Positions 26,369-34,903 of a stretch of 64,000 nt of DNA are shown in pieces. The notes under the pieces are model-generated. The model saw only the letters and a list, made by a program, of their open reading frames with translations. It had not been told where the DNA came from and searched no databases. The first letter of the stretch is position 1. Each line of letters starts with the position of its first letter. The position numbers were made by a program, and so were the translations under genes. Source of the stretch: Planctomycetaceae bacterium (GTDB taxonomy: Bacteria; Planctomycetota; Planctomycetia; Planctomycetales; Planctomycetaceae). The stretch is from NCBI GenBank assembly GCA_021732785.1, contig JAKFUG010000006.1, positions 62,001-126,000 on the forward strand, given 5' to 3'.

Positions 26369-27390
26369 TTGTCTTGCCCGAACGACTGACGATAGGGCGG
26401 TTCCCATTCGAATCGGTCGCCGCAATCCGAGTGTTGCCCGTCATCGTTCTTGAATGGCGGCAACGGCGCTCCGAAACGCACGATGCGTTGACCGAGCAGG
26501 GCGGAACGTGGTTGCCCCAGCGGACAGCGACTGCATTTCCGGGAATCATAGGTGACGGTTGACTCGTTGCGATGTTCCGCAGCCTGAGCCAAATGTCGCA
26601 GGGAAACCAGACTGTTGTGAAAGTCTGTCCGAAATCGCTCACAGTTCGGCACAACAAAGCCGGAATAGTCTTCTCCGGTCAGAATGATCCCGTATGGACA
26701 TTCGGAACCAAACACCACGCTGCTTAACCGACAGTAGGCCATGATTTTGACGATCTGCGGTTCCCGAGGAGCTTCCTGTGAAGAGCGGGTCCGAAAGACC
26801 GGGATGCATAACGAGCCTTTTTGCAGAATTCGCCAAGGCTTCCCTTCCAGATTCCAATCGTTGTCGCGCAACGCATCTTTAACGTCGCGGGACTCAAACC
26901 CGAGATTCAGCAGGCCGAACCAGTTTGTCGGCTGCATGATCTCCGAATAGGGGTCGGGTTCTTCGCATCGACCATCCAACAAGGTCTTGCGGCGACGCAA
27001 CAATTCCTGAAGCACCATCAACACGCTGAGGCTTTGATGCGTGAGATACACCAACGCCACGCCAGCCAACACCAGATACCAATACTGTCGCAGGTAAACC
27101 GCAATCGGACTGCTGGCGGCGATCACGAGTACGGACCACAGCCACCGCATCAGCCGCTGATAGTTCCGCGCGAGTTCGGCTTCAATCGCCTGGATTTCAA
27201 AGCGTGGGAGTGTATCGAACGCGGGCGGCGTATCGTCGGGGTCAGCGCGTTTGTTTTCGTAAGCAAGCAGTCCCGCACGCGGACAGAAGGTGTATTCCGC
27301 AACCGCATGCACACTCAGCCACGGTTCGCTGGGTGTGGCCTTCATGCGTGAAACGCGGGCCGGTCGTCCTCCATCAAATCCGTCACTCAT
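26365..27390 (-). CDS. Membrane-anchored Cas4-like (PD-(D/E)XK) protein with degraded active site
   Basis: 341 residues. The N-terminal LSVHAVAEYTFCPRAGLLAYE block matches the start of Cas4/RecB-like nucleases with its first iron-sulphur cysteine. Two hydrophobic segments (about 82-120) are inserted after it. The later WRILQKGSLCIPVFRTR stretch aligns with the nuclease core normally reading GKPD...IPVEVK, but the Asp is Trp and the Glu and Lys are Phe and Thr. MAYCRLSSVVFG, CPYGIIL and KCSRCPLGQP keep the C-terminal pattern, though a fourth cluster cysteine is unclear. So the fold seems retained and catalysis lost. The ATG at 27390 overlaps the pseudokinase stop as ATGA. No CRISPR array or other cas gene is nearby. 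Confidence 0.65.
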   Translation of the reverse strand: MSDGFDGGRPARVSRMKATPSEPWLSVHAVAEYTFCPRAGLLAYENKRADPDDTPPAFDTLPRFEIQAIEAELARNYQRLMRWLWSVLVIAASSPIAVYLRQYWYLVLAGVALVYLTHQSLSVLMVLQELLRRRKTLLDGRCEEPDPYSEIMQPTNWFGLLNLGFESRDVKDALRDNDWNLEGKPWRILQKGSLCIPVFRTRSSQEAPREPQIVKIMAYCRLSSVVFGSECPYGIILTGEDYSGFVVPNCERFRTDFHNSLVSLRHLAQAAEHRNESTVTYDSRKCSRCPLGQPRSALLGQRIVRFGAPLPPFKNDDGQHSDCGDRFEWEPPYRQSFGQDN

Positions 27391-28436
27391 GCCGACCCTT
27401 TCCACTCGTTAAATACCACAATCACATCCTCAAACTGAGTGGGCCGCGAACGACGCGACACCGACAGGGACTTCAGCAGGACATGTTCGACGTTCTTAGG
27501 TAGTTTCGCAGTTCGCAAGGCATCACGTTCCGTCCCTTCGTCCGGGAGCGTGCCCAGCAAGAGATGCAGAGTCACACGCCCCCAGGAAAAAATGTCCGCC
27601 CGTTGATCGACATCCTCAGAACTGGCTTCCGGCGCACGATAAGGATCAATCGGCCAATCGTCGTTGGAAACCGTCGGACTCCCATCCAATAACTTTGCGA
27701 GTTCAAACTCGGTCAATACGGTTCGCTCGGACTCTTCTTCGATCAAGATGCTCTGCGGTGAGAGTTCGCGACGGACGATCCCCGCAAAATTCAGACGAGC
27801 CATTGCCTGTGCTGTTTCCAACGCAATTCGAACAGCAAGGTTTCTCGGCAATCGTTGCCTCTTGAGCAACTCGCTCAGCTTGCTGCCGCTGATCCACTCG
27901 TCAATCACCCACCAGCAGGCGTCGCCCGGCCCTGCAAACGTGGTGACGTTGCCGATGATGTGCGAATGATTGCCAACCCGCGCACAGACTTCCGCGTGAC
28001 GCAGCAATGCTGTCCGACTCCGTTCGCGTTCCGCACTGGCCATCCCCTGCAAGTCATAACACTTGCCGCGAGCCAGTTTCGGCAAGTGCTCATGTTTGAG
28101 TCGCCAGATGCGGAACTGCAATTGATTCGAGGCTGTGATCCACTTGGATTCCGCCGACTCCAACAACCATTCGTGTATTCGTGCCGGACTGCTCGTCATT
28201 CCTTCGACTTCAGAGCGAAGCAATTCGTCAATGCTCGCCAGTCGGAACGCAGTGCGAAACTTCTCGGCGGTGGCCCAGTAGACGGGATGCGCGGCATTCA
28301 ACACCGCTGAAACACTTCCAGTGGAAAGCAACGCCCGCTGCGCCAGTTGTTCGATACTCCACCCCTTCTGACGCATTAGCCGACTGATTCGCTCCGGGTC
28401 GAGTACGACAGTTCGATGCTTCCGATTATCTGCCAT
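27387..28436 (-). CDS. HTH plus pseudokinase protein
   Basis: 349 residues. Residues 12-70 hold an XRE-like helix-turn-helix (ISRLMRQKGWSIEQLAQRALLSTGSVSAVLN). A kinase-like domain spans about 115-345, but its catalytic loop reads RRELSPQS (222-229) in place of HRDxKPxN, and EFE (243-245) replaces DFG. YRAPE and the DIFSWGRVTLHLLLG helix are kept. It should therefore bind DNA and perhaps ligand or partner kinase, without phosphorylating. The ATG at 28436 puts the HTH near the start; an open frame back to 28541 looks like leader. The stop overlaps the Cas4-like gene as ATGA. It probably senses the neighbouring kinase or controls the cassette's transcription. Confidence 0.7.
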   Translation of the reverse strand: MADNRKHRTVVLDPERISRLMRQKGWSIEQLAQRALLSTGSVSAVLNAAHPVYWATAEKFRTAFRLASIDELLRSEVEGMTSSPARIHEWLLESAESKWITASNQLQFRIWRLKHEHLPKLARGKCYDLQGMASAERERSRTALLRHAEVCARVGNHSHIIGNVTTFAGPGDACWWVIDEWISGSKLSELLKRQRLPRNLAVRIALETAQAMARLNFAGIVRRELSPQSILIEEESERTVLTEFELAKLLDGSPTVSNDDWPIDPYRAPEASSEDVDQRADIFSWGRVTLHLLLGTLPDEGTERDALRTAKLPKNVEHVLLKSLSVSRRSRPTQFEDVIVVFNEWKGSA

Positions 28437-28566
28437 CAATGCTGCCAATCCAGATTCCGCGAGATTGAAGGAGCCTGCGTGGAGCGTGAATCGGACCGGA
28501 CGTTTAATGCGACCAGTCCGATTCAACACACGTGCTGCCAACCCTTCAAGTCAGGAGTCGTGCCTC

Positions 28567-28959
28567 ATGTTTCAGAAAAATGTTCAATGGTTCGTGGACC
28601 GACTGGTCGAGCGTCTCGTGCCGACCATCGGCAGCTTTTTGACATCCGCTCTCCAGCGGATGCTCATTCTAAATCATGCGGAGCATCACAACCAACTGGA
28701 AGAGCAAGCTCAGCGTTACGAAGCCGTCGGAAGGCAGGAAATCGCTGACCTGATTCGCAGCCAGGCCAAGGGATTGACGCTCGACAAACCTCTGCCATTG
28801 GCAGAGCAGGTGCTCGAAGACTTCGACGCGGCCAACCCGGCGTTATTCGAGGCGTCTCAGGGGAGTGCTCCGTTGGCGCTGGCTGATGCGAACCGACGTC
28901 CGAAGCCTCGTAAACGAAACGACGAAATCACCCCAGATGCAGAAGGTGGATTGTCGTGA
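28567..28959 (+). CDS. Small helical hypothetical protein at the head of the transfer cluster
   Basis: 130 residues. A hydrophobic/amphipathic N-terminus (WFVDRLVERLVPTIGSFLTSALQRMLIL) leads into a charged helical region (EEQAQRYEAVGRQEIADLIRSQAKGL) and a basic, Arg/Lys/Pro-rich tail. Family unknown; the pattern suits a small peripheral membrane or DNA-associated protein. The ATG at 28567 has AGGAG 10 nt upstream. The stop overlaps the next gene's start (TGATGA), so it opens a tightly packed rightward operon that includes the coupling protein. Confidence 0.65.
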   Translation: MFQKNVQWFVDRLVERLVPTIGSFLTSALQRMLILNHAEHHNQLEEQAQRYEAVGRQEIADLIRSQAKGLTLDKPLPLAEQVLEDFDAANPALFEASQGSAPLALADANRRPKPRKRNDEITPDAEGGLS

Positions 28960-29594
28960 TGAACGCATTGAGGCTGCGAAGTCGCGATCTGCTGTTGCTA
29001 GAAGCGCTGGCTCTGCGAGTCCGACTCATTGGACAACGTCAAGCGGCGGAAGCGTTCTGGGCTGGCCACATGGCCAATGCCAGACGCCGACTGCTGCAAC
29101 TCGCGGCGAGCGGCATGTTGACGCGGCACATTGTCAACGCCCAACCGCTTCCGGAACTAATTGACCCGGTCGTGCGCTGGCAACCGGGACAGCCAATTCC
29201 GGATGCCGATCGCATCGCCTTTCAGTTGCAGAATCGCTGGCGGTTTCGCTCGCTTCGTCCAACCGTCGTTTACTTCCCGACCGAGAAGACGATCACAGAA
29301 TTCGGAGGCCGCCCTCGAACCCAGGCCGTCCTGACGCAGATCACGCATGACCTCGGCGTCACGGCGGTTTGGCTGAGATATGCCAAACAGAACTCGACGC
29401 TCACGTCTTTGTGGGTGGGAGAAGACATCCTCGCGCCTTCCCGTGTCGATCAAAAACTCCCCGACGCCGCTTTGGTGGACCAACACGGTGAACCGACGCT
29501 ACTGATTGAATTTGGCGGTAGCTACGGAGCCGCCCGTGTGGCTGATTTCCACGATGACGCCGCAGCACGCGGACTCCCTTATCACTTGTGGTGA
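28959..29594 (+). CDS. Replication-relaxation-like protein, copy 1
   Basis: 211 residues. The N-terminal half reads as a winged helix (LRSRDLLLLEALALRVRLIGQRQAAEAFW ... ARRRLLQLAASGMLTR). The C-terminal half has LPDAALVDQHGEPTLLIEFGGSY, a PD...E pattern like the nuclease-like core of replication-relaxation proteins on conjugative plasmids. The lysine of PD-(D/E)XK is not evident (EFG), so cleavage is doubtful. It ends in YHLW; the copy at 32789-33385 ends in YEMW. It overlaps the preceding stop and is 4 nt ahead of its partner gene. Probably a plasmid mobilisation accessory. Confidence 0.6.
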   Translation: MNALRLRSRDLLLLEALALRVRLIGQRQAAEAFWAGHMANARRRLLQLAASGMLTRHIVNAQPLPELIDPVVRWQPGQPIPDADRIAFQLQNRWRFRSLRPTVVYFPTEKTITEFGGRPRTQAVLTQITHDLGVTAVWLRYAKQNSTLTSLWVGEDILAPSRVDQKLPDAALVDQHGEPTLLIEFGGSYGAARVADFHDDAAARGLPYHLW

Positions 29595-29598
29595 AAAT

Positions 29599-30258
29599 AT
29601 GACTGACCGAGATCAAAGCATCGTGCAAATGACCGACCGCTATCGGATCGGAACCAATGCGGCCTATCGGCGACTCATCTTTGCCGAACAGTCGCTCAAC
29701 GCCGTGACGAAAGTCACTGCCCGCATGTGTCGGCAGGGGTGGTTGCAGCGTTATCCGCTGATTCCGCCCGAGGACTACTTCACGCTCGGACCACAAGCCG
29801 TTCGACAGTTTGGGTATGCCCCCAGGCGAACCGAGCCACTGGGACCGCAAGCCTTGCCAATTGACTATGCCGTACTGCTCTATGCCACGCATGGAGAACG
29901 GTCACGGCTCACGTCTTCCGAACTCACAGCGCTGGCTCCGTGGTTGCCCGGTGAATTGCTGCATGCACCGTACTGTCGGACAGCGGGAGGAGTGTTGGAA
30001 CTGATTCGCGTGGATTTGGGCGGCTCGCCTCAGCACGTCGCCAGGAAAGCTGCGGTGGATTGCTCAAGACGACTGGAAATCCCCGAGTTCCAACAGCTTG
30101 TTGATCAACAACGATTTCAATTGGTCGTGTTGACCACCACCGCCAGCAAAGCCCGCCTGATCCGACAGGCCATCGAAGAACTGTCGTGGCAATTCAATGC
30201 CCGTTTGCACCTCACCGTAATTCCACGTCTGACCTTACTCCATCTCCGACAACAATAA
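29599..30258 (+). CDS. Partner of replication-relaxation-like protein, copy 1
   Basis: 219 residues, family not recognised. The N-terminus (IGTNAAYRRLIFAEQSLNAVTKVTARMCRQGWLQRYPL) looks like a winged helix. The C-terminal half (GGVLELIRVDLGG ... FQQLVDQQRFQLVVLTTTASKARLIRQAIEEL) resembles in layout the protein encoded at 33389-34045. The ATG at 29599 follows the previous stop by 4 nt; a longer frame starting at 29506 lies inside the previous gene. The T4CP gene follows 12 nt later with AAGGAG. The coupling suggests it works with the preceding protein. Confidence 0.6.
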   Translation: MTDRDQSIVQMTDRYRIGTNAAYRRLIFAEQSLNAVTKVTARMCRQGWLQRYPLIPPEDYFTLGPQAVRQFGYAPRRTEPLGPQALPIDYAVLLYATHGERSRLTSSELTALAPWLPGELLHAPYCRTAGGVLELIRVDLGGSPQHVARKAAVDCSRRLEIPEFQQLVDQQRFQLVVLTTTASKARLIRQAIEELSWQFNARLHLTVIPRLTLLHLRQQ

Positions 30259-30270
30259 GGAGTCCAACTG

Positions 30271-32745
30271 ATGCCTCGCGATACGTATTTCCAACACTCG
30301 GGCAATCCGGTGCAGACTGACAGGCTTCCGACGGAAGACTTGCGATTGCAGTTTGCCCATAACTCTGCGGACCCAGCAGCCGATACGACCTTCTCCCGCA
30401 TTGTGCTGCGTAATCTCTTCCTCGTCGCTGGAATCTGCCTCGCGGGAGACTGGCTTGCTGACGTCTTCCGCCTTTCGTTTCCGTTCAACTTAGTAGCCGC
30501 GTTTGTGATGATTCATGGCATGATTCGGCTCTGGCAAGCGGCCACCGTCTACCAGCCGCACTTCCTCCTGTTGGCCATCCCGTTTGCCATCCATATGTAC
30601 GGACTGCCGTTTCTCACGCGAGTTGCGCTGACTACCACATGTGCCGCGTTTGTGGGGCGAGAATTCGCTCGGCACTACGTTTATCTGGCGACGAGTTTTC
30701 CGTGCGATCGCGTTGTGGCCGATGCAGAACGCGGGCATTGGGATGTATTCACAATCTTCTGTGCGCTGCTGGTGCTGCCGGTTGGTCTCGCATTAGTCGC
30801 ACCGAGCACGGCGTCCTTTTGGATGATGGTCTTCGTCGGCGGAATCGTCGTGTTGTTGTGCATTGGCGACCCGCTCCGGATCACAGCAGATGTGGCGACG
30901 GCGTGGTACTCGTGGTGTACCTATAACCGGAACGATGAATTGGCTCCCGGAATACTGTCCAGTCCTGCGGGACCACTGACTCTCCGACTCGGTATGACCG
31001 TCTGGCTGGTGAGCGATATGACATTGCTGCTGGCCTCGCGGAGTCCCATGTCGCAATTAGTCTGGGGAAATGCTCCCGTCACGCTGGGGGCGGCCCACGC
31101 GGTGCTGTGGACCGTATTGACGTTCATGTTGATTGGTCTTCCGGTAGCTGTTGCCATTCTCCTGCTGATATTGGTCGCTCTTCCCGCAATCTGTCGCTTC
31201 AGCCTGCCGACTTCGCCTGGATCACAATCCGCTGACTGGAACGTGGTGACGGAATCGATTCGCAATTCCTCGAATCCCGTTGAGCGCGACAGCATCTTTC
31301 TCGGTCGAGTTGCTCACGATGGATCACCACTGCTCGTGCCGCGCGCCGTATTCCGAGAACACGCTCACATTCTCGGTGACAGCGGTTCCGGCAAGACGGC
31401 CCGAGGTCTGATTCCACTCGCGGAACAATTGATCGCCGACCGGCAAAGCAGCCTGATGGTCATTGACCTCAAAGGCGATTCACAAGAAATCCTGTCTTCG
31501 TTGAATGTCTGTGCGAAACAGTATGGCAACGGCAGTTCGCCGATCCCGGTTCGGCATTTCAGCATCCGCGAGGATCACGCCACTTTTGCGTTCAATCCAT
31601 TTCAACTTCCGTGTTGGCAGCGACTGAATCTGTTCCAGCGAACCGACGTACTGTGCGGTGCATTGGGTTTGACCTATGGCACCGATTATGGGCGAGGCTT
31701 CTACAGTTCGGCCAATGCCAGTGTGCTACACGCCACACTGCGGGCCTTTCCCCAGGTGGGTTCGTTCTCGGAACTCTCCGACAGAATCGCCTTCGTCACG
31801 TCTCGCTCCAAGGCCCATGGGCTGAGTGACGGTCAGTCGGACGCCGGAAACCATGTCCGCATGATCGCAGACCGATTGGCGTCATTCAAACCGTTGAATG
31901 TGACACCCGAGCAAACCCCGTCGCCGGAGGTGACTCGACAGGCGATGGACCCCGCACAGCTTTTTGCTCGCCAGGAGATCTTCTATTTCCACCTGTCCAC
32001 AACACTGGGCCCCGGTTCGTCACCCGAGATTGCGCGACTGGCGATGTTCATGCTGCTGACGACGGCCACGCTCACAGAACAACGACGACAAGTGTATTTG
32101 ATGATCGACGAGTTTCAGCGTGTGGCGGCGCAGAATGTCGATGCAATTCTGCAAATCGCCCGCAGCATGAACATCGGCGTCATCTTGGCCAATCAGTCGA
32201 TGCTCGATCTCAAACGGGACGACCTGATTCATGTGGTCGAAGCGAACTGTCGGTATCGGCAGTGGTATGCCGTCTCTTCGCCAGAAGAGCAGGAGCGACT
32301 TTCGAAGGCCAGTGGTCAAACCGTCGATCTGCTGCATTCCGAGTCCACATCACGGCAACGCGATGGCTGGGAGGTGCGGACCACGACATCCCGTGGAAGC
32401 AATCAATTCCTTGCCCCGCGACTCAGCATCAACGACATCAAACTTGCCAGCGACGATCCACGGAAGAGCATCGCACTGGTGACGCGTGGTGCCGGTTACA
32501 GCCAGTTCGGTGGGATGCCGGTCATTGTCGAATCGGATTTTCACATTTCAGAAACGGAGTTCCAAGCGCGCAAGAACGCGCCGTGGCCGTCAGCGACGTC
32601 CGGCTCATTCGTGCCTTGTGATTGGAGCACGCCGAATCAGGCACTGCCCAAAGGGCGCAAGAAACGCGGTCCTTTAGTGACGGAAGAAACGATCGGCGAC
32701 GAACCGGACTTGTTCGGCAAATTCCTGGCCGACAACTCCAATTGA
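30271..32745 (+). CDS. VirD4/TraD-like type IV coupling protein
   Basis: 824 residues. Multiple hydrophobic segments occupy residues 45-310. The ATPase region follows: Walker A GDSGSGKT (369-376), Walker B VYLMIDEF (608-615) and a conserved SMNIGVILANQS block just after. In conjugative and mobilisable elements this hexameric ATPase recruits the relaxase-DNA complex to the secretion channel at the inner membrane. It has more membrane helices than the usual two, nearer TraG/Bacteroidetes-style forms. No relaxase or mating-pair genes are in view, so the element is either mobilisable in trans or has those genes left of the window. AAGGAG lies ahead of the ATG. Confidence 0.85.
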   Translation: MPRDTYFQHSGNPVQTDRLPTEDLRLQFAHNSADPAADTTFSRIVLRNLFLVAGICLAGDWLADVFRLSFPFNLVAAFVMIHGMIRLWQAATVYQPHFLLLAIPFAIHMYGLPFLTRVALTTTCAAFVGREFARHYVYLATSFPCDRVVADAERGHWDVFTIFCALLVLPVGLALVAPSTASFWMMVFVGGIVVLLCIGDPLRITADVATAWYSWCTYNRNDELAPGILSSPAGPLTLRLGMTVWLVSDMTLLLASRSPMSQLVWGNAPVTLGAAHAVLWTVLTFMLIGLPVAVAILLLILVALPAICRFSLPTSPGSQSADWNVVTESIRNSSNPVERDSIFLGRVAHDGSPLLVPRAVFREHAHILGDSGSGKTARGLIPLAEQLIADRQSSLMVIDLKGDSQEILSSLNVCAKQYGNGSSPIPVRHFSIREDHATFAFNPFQLPCWQRLNLFQRTDVLCGALGLTYGTDYGRGFYSSANASVLHATLRAFPQVGSFSELSDRIAFVTSRSKAHGLSDGQSDAGNHVRMIADRLASFKPLNVTPEQTPSPEVTRQAMDPAQLFARQEIFYFHLSTTLGPGSSPEIARLAMFMLLTTATLTEQRRQVYLMIDEFQRVAAQNVDAILQIARSMNIGVILANQSMLDLKRDDLIHVVEANCRYRQWYAVSSPEEQERLSKASGQTVDLLHSESTSRQRDGWEVRTTTSRGSNQFLAPRLSINDIKLASDDPRKSIALVTRGAGYSQFGGMPVIVESDFHISETEFQARKNAPWPSATSGSFVPCDWSTPNQALPKGRKKRGPLVTEETIGDEPDLFGKFLADNSN

Positions 32746-32788
32746 AAGCCCCAATCCCATGCCCTGGACGAAAGTGGAAACCGAAATC

Positions 32789-33385
32789 ATGACATCCCTG
32801 ACCTGTCAGATCCGAGTCCTGTCGCAACAGCAACTCGAACGGGGCTGGCAAACCGAAAATGCCACCAAAGCGCTGGCGGTCAGTATTGTGAAGCTGACCG
32901 CCGCGCAACTGATTCGCAGCGAAGTGTGGAACGTGGTGCCGCCACAAATTGGCAAGGTGCCTCTCTTCACTTGGAAGCCGGGAGCCCCCAAGCCCGATAC
33001 GTGGCGATTATCCCAGACAATTCGCGCGCGATGGAACCGCCCGTCAACGACGCTCACCGTCTATCAGGCAACCGAATTGGCAGGCCGTCTCTTTGGATCG
33101 CGGTCTGGCCACAACATTCGCGTCATTGAGCAACGGCATGACCTGTTGCTGGCCGAAGTGTTCATTCTGTATCGGCGGCAACTGTCCGAACTGGCGGAAT
33201 GCTGGGTTGGCGAAGAGGCCCTGCCGATGGCCGAACGCGGCGTCAAAAACCCTGATGCCTTCTTGTTCGATTCACAGCGGCAACCCCGCCGCGTGATCGA
33301 GTCGGCGGGGGCGTACTCGCAGTCGCAAGTGGAGACGTTCCACGAATACTGCCGAGTGAGCCGCCTGCCTTATGAAATGTGGTGA
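32789..33385 (+). CDS. Replication-relaxation-like protein, copy 2
   Basis: 198 residues, diverged from the protein at 28959-29594. It has an N-terminal winged-helix-like part (SQQQLERGWQTENATKALAVSIVKLTAAQLIRSEVW) and a C-terminal NPDAFLFDSQRQPRRVIESAGAYS block, giving the same PD...E arrangement with E-S-A-G replacing E-F-G-G. It ends with YEMW. The ATG at 32789 gives a length equal to copy 1; an ATG at 32759 is possible. It follows the coupling protein on the same strand and precedes its own partner gene by 3 nt. Confidence 0.58.
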   Translation: MTSLTCQIRVLSQQQLERGWQTENATKALAVSIVKLTAAQLIRSEVWNVVPPQIGKVPLFTWKPGAPKPDTWRLSQTIRARWNRPSTTLTVYQATELAGRLFGSRSGHNIRVIEQRHDLLLAEVFILYRRQLSELAECWVGEEALPMAERGVKNPDAFLFDSQRQPRRVIESAGAYSQSQVETFHEYCRVSRLPYEMW

Positions 33386-33388
33386 AGC

Positions 33389-34045
33389 ATGAATCCCCAT
33401 CGCTCTCTCTCGGGACTCATGAACGAAGTGCGTCGCTACCGCATCGCACTGCTGGACCTGCTGCTCGCAGACCGACCGCAACCTTTTGGCGAACTCACGA
33501 CAGCCGTGCAGACCTGCCCGGAACTTCTGATGTTTGATGCGGTGTCTGGGGACCGTTGCGTCTGCTTACGCCGACGCAACCTTCCTACGGCGCTGGCAGT
33601 AGCGCGTGCCGTCGCGATTCAACTGTTCTGTCGAGCGGACACCACGAAGCGAAACTTGTTAACTCATCGCGACATCAATCAGTACTTTCCGACCTTGTTC
33701 CGATCTGGACTGCCGTCCGGTTACTACGTGGACGGGACGAACGGATCACCAATCTTAGGCTTCGTGCGAGTCGATACGCATCTTGCGCCGCTGTCGAGAA
33801 TTCGCCAGCACACACAAGAGTTGATCGAACGACATGCGAGCGATGCCGCGTTTCGCCCACTGATTTCCAGGCAACAGTTCGAAGTGACATGGTTGGTACC
33901 GACCGAAACCAAAGCAGCCGGATTCAATGACATCGCGGCCACACTTCGTACGTGTGGCATTCGGTGTGAATCGCAATGCGTTCCCAAACTCCTGGAGTTG
34001 TTGGTGCCGCTGAGAAACACATTCCCCGACGTTGTGGGTTTGTAA
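33389..34045 (+). CDS. Partner of replication-relaxation-like protein, copy 2
   Basis: 218 residues with the same apparent plan as the protein at 29599-30258: a helical N-terminus (NEVRRYRIALLDLLLADRPQPFGELTTAVQTCPELLMF), then PILGFVRVDTHLAP, a helix, and RQQFEVTWLVPTETKAAGFNDIAATLRT matching RFQLVVLTTTASKARLIRQAIEEL. Both copies stand directly after a replication-relaxation-like gene, so the pair was duplicated as a unit. Function unknown. The start follows the previous stop by 3 nt. Confidence 0.58.
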   Translation: MNPHRSLSGLMNEVRRYRIALLDLLLADRPQPFGELTTAVQTCPELLMFDAVSGDRCVCLRRRNLPTALAVARAVAIQLFCRADTTKRNLLTHRDINQYFPTLFRSGLPSGYYVDGTNGSPILGFVRVDTHLAPLSRIRQHTQELIERHASDAAFRPLISRQQFEVTWLVPTETKAAGFNDIAATLRTCGIRCESQCVPKLLELLVPLRNTFPDVVGL

Positions 34046-34100
34046 ACGGCTCTTGGCCCGAGAGCGACAGAAAACAAAGGGCAAGCGGATTCCTCATTGG

Positions 34101-34130
34101 GATGACTGACAGTTCTGACTGCCAGTCATC
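34101..34130. other. Hairpin after the transfer cluster
   Basis: Stem GATGACTG / CAGTCATC (8 bp), 14-nt loop, about 55 nt past the last stop of the transfer cluster. No U-run, so not a canonical terminator. Confidence 0.4.
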
Positions 34131-34180
34131 CAACTGCCGTCAGCATGGGGCTGACGACAGCGAAGCAGGAGGAAATGAAT

Positions 34181-34600
34181 ATGTGGGTATTTCGATACTT
34201 TCGATTCGTCCGCTGGTGGCGGGATGGAAAACGTCTGTCGATGCGATCCGTCCTGTTGCTCCCGATTACCGTGCCAATCCTGATCACTCAGGTCACGTTG
34301 ATCGGCATCGTACTCGCCGTGTTGTTCTACATCGCGGTGAATTTGTCAGACGCCTTCGACTTGATCGGCCGCGCCGTCGCGGACGCACAGTCGAGCGATG
34401 AAGTCGACGAGCCCTTTTTGTTTGTCAAGGGAGGTGAGTTTCGACAAGCAGGTGATCAGAGAAGAGGTTCTACGGCTCGTCTTGCCGAGCCAAAGAGCGG
34501 CGATGACTTACGTCATCGTCTTGATGAACTGCGATCAACGAGGACGGGAATTCCTGCACGTCGGTCGCGCAACTTAGGAGGCCAATATGGCAAACAATAA
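34181..34600 (+). CDS. Small membrane protein, about 139 residues
   Basis: A hydrophobic stretch (LLLPITVPILITQVTLIGIVLAVLFYIAVNL, about 23-53) follows a basic N-terminus, giving one or two membrane passes; the tail is charged and Arg-rich. AGGAGG sits 8 nt before the ATG at 34181 and too close to the one at 34175. Two perfect hairpins lie within the last third (34474-34491 and 34501-34518), so the C-terminus may be altered by inserted palindromes or the true end may be earlier. The end overlaps the next gene by 14 nt. Function unknown. Confidence 0.5.
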   Translation: MWVFRYFRFVRWWRDGKRLSMRSVLLLPITVPILITQVTLIGIVLAVLFYIAVNLSDAFDLIGRAVADAQSSDEVDEPFLFVKGGEFRQAGDQRRGSTARLAEPKSGDDLRHRLDELRSTRTGIPARRSRNLGGQYGKQ

Positions 34601-34841
34601 ACCCGCACATCAAATCCGTTCTGGTGTGATTCGGGCGGCAATCTGGCTCAACGTGTCTGAAAAGACCGGTGAGACATGGTTCACCGTCACCGTCACGCGC
34701 AGCTACCGAGACAAGGAGCAACTCAAAGATACGTCGACGTTTCGTCGAGACGATCTGCTGACTGTTTCGAAGCTTGTCGAGATGGCATTCAATTGGATCT
34801 GGGAGCAATCCGCTCCCAGTGACTCAGAGGTGAACGAGTAG
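34587..34841 (+). CDS. Small conserved protein, copy 2 of 3
   Basis: 84 residues: QIRSGVIRAAIWLNVSEKTG, WFTVTVTRSYRDKEQLKDT, FRRDDLLTVSKLVEMAFNWIWE. It matches copies at 14294-14563 and 35661-35894 in every block, with two extra residues in the first loop. The ribosome site is AGGAGG 9 nt before the ATG. A hairpin follows the stop (34857-34875). Confidence 0.75.
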   Translation: MANNKPAHQIRSGVIRAAIWLNVSEKTGETWFTVTVTRSYRDKEQLKDTSTFRRDDLLTVSKLVEMAFNWIWEQSAPSDSEVNE

Positions 34842-34856
34842 TTGTTCAACCCGCTG

Positions 34857-34875
34857 GCAGGACTGCAAGTCCTGC
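34857..34875. other. Short hairpin between small genes
   Basis: Stem GCAGGACT / AGTCCTGC (8 bp) with loop GCA. No U-run. Similar in size to the other short stems in this element's gaps, with an unrelated stem sequence. Confidence 0.4.
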
Positions 34876-34903
34876 TGGCCTACTCGAAATGGAGGCTATC
34901 ACG

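Noticed and set aside
26365-27390. CRISPR-Cas locus suggested by the Cas4-like protein
   Set aside because: No direct-repeat array and no other cas gene anywhere in the window; the nuclease residues are missing.
34101-34130. Rho-independent terminator after the transfer cluster
   Set aside because: The 14-nt loop and absence of a U-run do not fit; listed only as a hairpin.
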